Below, piece by piece: positions 42,931 through 44,844 of a DNA stretch of 44,844 nt (the stretch's first letter is position 1; each line of letters opens with the position of its first letter). The position numbers were made by a program, and so were the translations under genes. Under the pieces are notes generated by a model. That model saw only the letters and a program-made list of their open reading frames with translations. It searched no databases and had not been told where the DNA came from. The DNA is from Methanolinea sp. UBA277 (GTDB lineage: Archaea; Halobacteriota; Methanomicrobia; Methanomicrobiales; Methanospirillaceae), in the NCBI GenBank assembly GCA_002499905.1, contig DANP01000003.1:1-44844 (forward strand), read 5' to 3'.

Positions 42931-43746
42931 TTACCTGACCATGCCGGACTCGTAGTGCATGAGCTTGTCGAAGAGGGTGATGGCTCCGTCAACGGAGGTC
43001 TCCTCGAAGAACTCGATGCGCTCCATCAGAGTCTCGTCCTCCGGGGAACCTCCCGCACCAGCTTCCTGGATCAGGACTTCCATGTATGCGGAAGCAAACC
43101 CGACGGAAGGCACATCAGTGAGGAGTTCGGTAACGCGGAGGTCGTGGTTGAGCTCGACCGGGTGGTCGCTGGACGGCATGACGAACCGGTCGGTGGTGGT
43201 GGTCCGGACATTGGCCACAGTCATATCGATAGTGGATCCTGCCTCGGCCCTGTTGCAGAACGCCGGGAAGTCGTAACTGACATCATCAGCGAACGGACAG
43301 ATGACAAACTGATCAGTGTTATGGGGGTTGGCAGCGCCGTCTACCATGATGTTGTCGGTAGAGACGACGTAGGCACCGTCAATACCGATGAAGGCGATCT
43401 GCTTGGTTGCCTCGATATTCCACTGGCCGGAGATCTGGCCGGAGGTCTCGACGTCGAGTTCCTTGTCGTAGAGCATCAGGCCCACGCCGTGGGACTGGGT
43501 GTCCTCGGTGTAGGTCGACTCGTAGATAGCTTTTTCAGCATCGAGCACCGGGACAGACGGGAGCCCGCCGGTATCGGTGGTGATTCTCCACTGCAACTCG
43601 GTGGCGGAGGCAAAGTTACCAACAACGTTGACGGACGTGGAGGTGACAATGCCCTGGGTCTCAGGGACCGGGTCGATGCCACGGTCTGCCAGTGCATAGC
43701 CGGTAAGAAGTACCAGTGCAATGGCCAGAATTACGAGTTTCTTCAT
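42931..43746 (-). CDS. Array paralogue 6, secreted protein of unknown function
   Basis: 271 residues. Signal peptide KKLVILAIALVLLTGYALA, mature start DRGIDPVPETQGIV. Near-twin of paralogue 5 in signal, C-terminal half, leader and 3' flank. Loop 1 (TDTGGLPSVPVLDAEK) and loop 2 (ANPHNTDQF) differ from it and are closer to paralogue 1 in part (TTDTGG, DDVSYDFPAFC). Cys pair present. The pattern of shared ends and differing middle suggests partial gene conversion after duplication. Confidence 0.85.
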   Translation of the reverse strand: MKKLVILAIALVLLTGYALADRGIDPVPETQGIVTSTSVNVVGNFASATELQWRITTDTGGLPSVPVLDAEKAIYESTYTEDTQSHGVGLMLYDKELDVETSGQISGQWNIEATKQIAFIGIDGAYVVSTDNIMVDGAANPHNTDQFVICPFADDVSYDFPAFCNRAEAGSTIDMTVANVRTTTTDRFVMPSSDHPVELNHDLRVTELLTDVPSVGFASAYMEVLIQEAGAGGSPEDETLMERIEFFEETSVDGAITLFDKLMHYESGMVR

Positions 43747-43764
43747 GAAATTCCTCCTACATTC

Positions 43765-43783
43765 ATGCTGATACTCTCAGCAT
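43765..43783 (-). promoter_or_regulatory. 5' stem-loop of array unit 6
   Basis: ATGCTGA-TACTC-TCAGCAT, identical to unit 5, starting 19 nt before the ATG. TATA element ATATAAAAATATA at 43805-43817; CCTCCT at 43753-43758 is the ribosome site on the coding strand. Confidence 0.88.
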
Positions 43784-43894
43784 CGGAAAAAAGTGGATAT
43801 GAGGATATAAAAATATACCGGCATTTTATTGCCAGTTCACCGGTGTGATGAATAAAAGCATGTTCTGTGTGCGATTCCAGGCAGAGAAAGTCGG

Positions 43895-43907
43895 AAAAAA
43901 GAAAAAA
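43895..43907 (-). terminator. T-rich terminator after array unit 7
   Basis: AAAAAA-G-AAAAAA on the plus strand, about 13 nt beyond the stop of the last array gene. Confidence 0.55.
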
Positions 43908-43920
43908 TGGTTTTCAGGGA

Positions 43921-44751
43921 TTACCTGACCATGCCGGACTCGTAGTGCATGAGCTTGTCGAAGAGAGTGATTGCCCCGTCAGCGGTGGTCTCTTCTGTGA
44001 ACTCGATGCGTTCGCAAAGGTTCCACCATATTCCACTTGGATCATCTGATTCTGCACCATATGCTTCCTGGATCAGGACATCCATGTAGGCGGATGCGAA
44101 TCCGACTGAGGGCACATCAGTGAGGAGCTCAGTGACACGGAGGTCGTGGTTGAGCTCGACTGGATGGTCGGCGGACGGCATGATGAACCTGTCGGTGGTC
44201 GTGGTCCGGACGTTGGCCACCGTCATGTCAATGGTGCTTCCTGCCTCAGCCCTGTTGCAGTAAGTCGGAATCCAATAACCGATCCCGGACGCGAACGGAC
44301 AGATTGCAACATCGGTAGGAAGATCATACGACAGCGCTGCACCGTCAACCATAATTGCATCACTGGAAACAACAGCTGCCCCATCAATACCGACAAATGC
44401 GATCTGCTTGGTAGCCTCGATATTCCACTGGCCGGAGATCTGGCCGCTGGTTTCGAGATCGAGCTCCTTGTCATAACCGATCAGGCCGACGCCCTGGGAC
44501 TGGGTGTCCTCGGTATAGGTCGATTCGTAGATCGCTCCAATGATAAGCACTCCCGGTAGACCGGGAAGGCCACCCGAGTCATCGGTGATCCTCCATTGTA
44601 CTTCGGTTGCAGAGGCAAAATTCCCCACCGCATTGAGCGACGTGGACGTGAGGATGCCCTGCGTCTCAGGGACGGGATCAATCCCGATATCTGCCAAGGC
44701 AACACTGGTCAGCATTGCCAGCGTAAGAAGTATCATTACGAGTTTCTTCAT
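43921..44751 (-). CDS. Array paralogue 7, secreted protein of unknown function, most diverged
   Basis: 276 residues from the ATG at 44751 (AGGAGG 6 nt upstream, as in the other units; a GTG one codon earlier is unlikely). Signal peptide KKLVMILLTLAMLTSVALA, mature start DIGIDPVPETQGIL. Scaffold kept but with changes: GLIGYDKELDLETSG, GAAVVSSDAIMVDGA and SGIGYWIPTYCNRAEAG. Loop 3 has an extra Cys next to two Trp (SGIWWNLCERIEF). Ends MHYESGMVR. Own promoter and leader; the next unit, if any, is outside the window. Confidence 0.85.
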   Translation of the reverse strand: MKKLVMILLTLAMLTSVALADIGIDPVPETQGILTSTSLNAVGNFASATEVQWRITDDSGGLPGLPGVLIIGAIYESTYTEDTQSQGVGLIGYDKELDLETSGQISGQWNIEATKQIAFVGIDGAAVVSSDAIMVDGAALSYDLPTDVAICPFASGIGYWIPTYCNRAEAGSTIDMTVANVRTTTTDRFIMPSADHPVELNHDLRVTELLTDVPSVGFASAYMDVLIQEAYGAESDDPSGIWWNLCERIEFTEETTADGAITLFDKLMHYESGMVR

Positions 44752-44770
44752 CACATTCCTCCTACAAGAT

Positions 44771-44789
44771 ATGCTGATCGTATCAGCAT
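44771..44789 (-). promoter_or_regulatory. 5' stem-loop of array unit 7
   Basis: ATGCTGA-TCGTA-TCAGCAT, perfect arms (8 bp with the inner T-A pair), starting 20 nt before the ATG. TATA-like CTTATATTTT at 44816-44825 is about 30 nt from the outer end of the stem. Confidence 0.87.
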
Positions 44790-44844
44790 CAGGGAAAACT
44801 ATCGGGAATTATCTTCTTATATTTTGTGGAAGAGTCCGGGCAGT

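Larger units (their letters stand above)
37286..44789 (-). repeat. Tandem array of seven paralogous secreted-protein units
   Basis: Seven units of about 0.9-1.4 kb in the same orientation: genes ending at 37286, 38767, 39729, 40738, 41933, 42931 and 43921. Every unit holds a TATA element, a stem-loop, AGGAGG, a 270-290-codon gene and a T-rich terminator. Units 5 and 6 are near-identical over long stretches, including their flanks. The window edge falls within the promoter of unit 7, so the array may continue. Confidence 0.93.

Noticed and set aside
41876..43848. Two long plus-strand open frames (about 325 and 332 codons) opposite array units 5 and 6
   Set aside because: They mirror the real minus-strand genes, whose start, ribosome site, signal peptide and family conservation are clear. 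Their mutual similarity is a by-product of the paralogy.
38120..44789. Regularly recurring palindromes as a CRISPR or transposon-end signal
   Set aside because: They recur once per gene at a fixed distance from the ATG, with no spacers, transposase or target duplications, so a leader element fits better.

Overview
The window looks like chromosome from a hydrogenotrophic methanogen of the order Methanomicrobiales, or a close relative. The basis is gene content: an F420-dependent NADP reductase, archaeal SecF-SecD, archease plus RtcB, Rio2, a cupin-type glucose-6-phosphate isomerase, an NrpR-domain regulator, a two-subunit pyruvate carboxylase, a BHB-type tRNA intron, A/T-rich TATA elements and many 4-base ATGA gene overlaps. 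The assignment rests on recognised families, not on a database search. No IS element, CRISPR array, rRNA or phage gene was seen.

Layout. 70-4346 (minus): a small unknown protein, a class II aldolase, Fno, thioredoxin and SecF-SecD. 4400-9010 (plus): a DUF2551-like protein, then a tightly packed run of an unknown protein, archease, RtcB, an unknown amidotransferase-fold-like protein, a DUF2111-like protein and BirA. 9017-14843 (plus) is a biotin island: a 34-bp BirA-type palindrome over the bioY start, bioY, two ECF ATPases, the ECF T subunit, then PycB (biotin carrier) and PycA (biotin carboxylase). Next come an intron-containing tRNA-Met(CAT), a CaCA exchanger and a frameshifted SMR transporter. 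16757-20324 holds a two-gene module: a large protein with a PhoU/DUF47-like C-terminus and a pyruvate phosphate dikinase homologue that lacks the PEP/pyruvate barrel. 20334-26247 carries an Lpd-like flavoprotein, an unknown protein, an HTH-less NrpR-domain protein, a TrmB-type regulator divergent from a CARDB-type surface protein, and phosphoglucose isomerase. 26225-29584 (minus) is an overlapping operon of tRNA thiolase, RCK potassium channel and NAD synthase. 29630-33295 (plus) is an overlapping Rio2 - DUF460 - ThiL operon.

The last 11 kb (33388-44844) is given over to secreted or surface proteins. Two distant relatives lie at 33388 and 33925, followed by a large TPR lipoprotein. Seven tandem minus-strand paralogues of about 270-290 residues then run to the right edge, with a half-length paralogue between the first two. 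Each of the seven has its own TATA element, a conserved stem-loop (TGCTGA-N5-TCAGCA core) exactly where the transcript should begin, an AGGAGG ribosome site 6 nt before the ATG, and its own T-rich terminator. The proteins share a conserved scaffold with three variable loops, and the DNA shows recent duplication and mosaic exchange. This array with its common 5' leader is the strongest candidate for an undescribed system. The PhoU-like/barrel-less dikinase pair is second.
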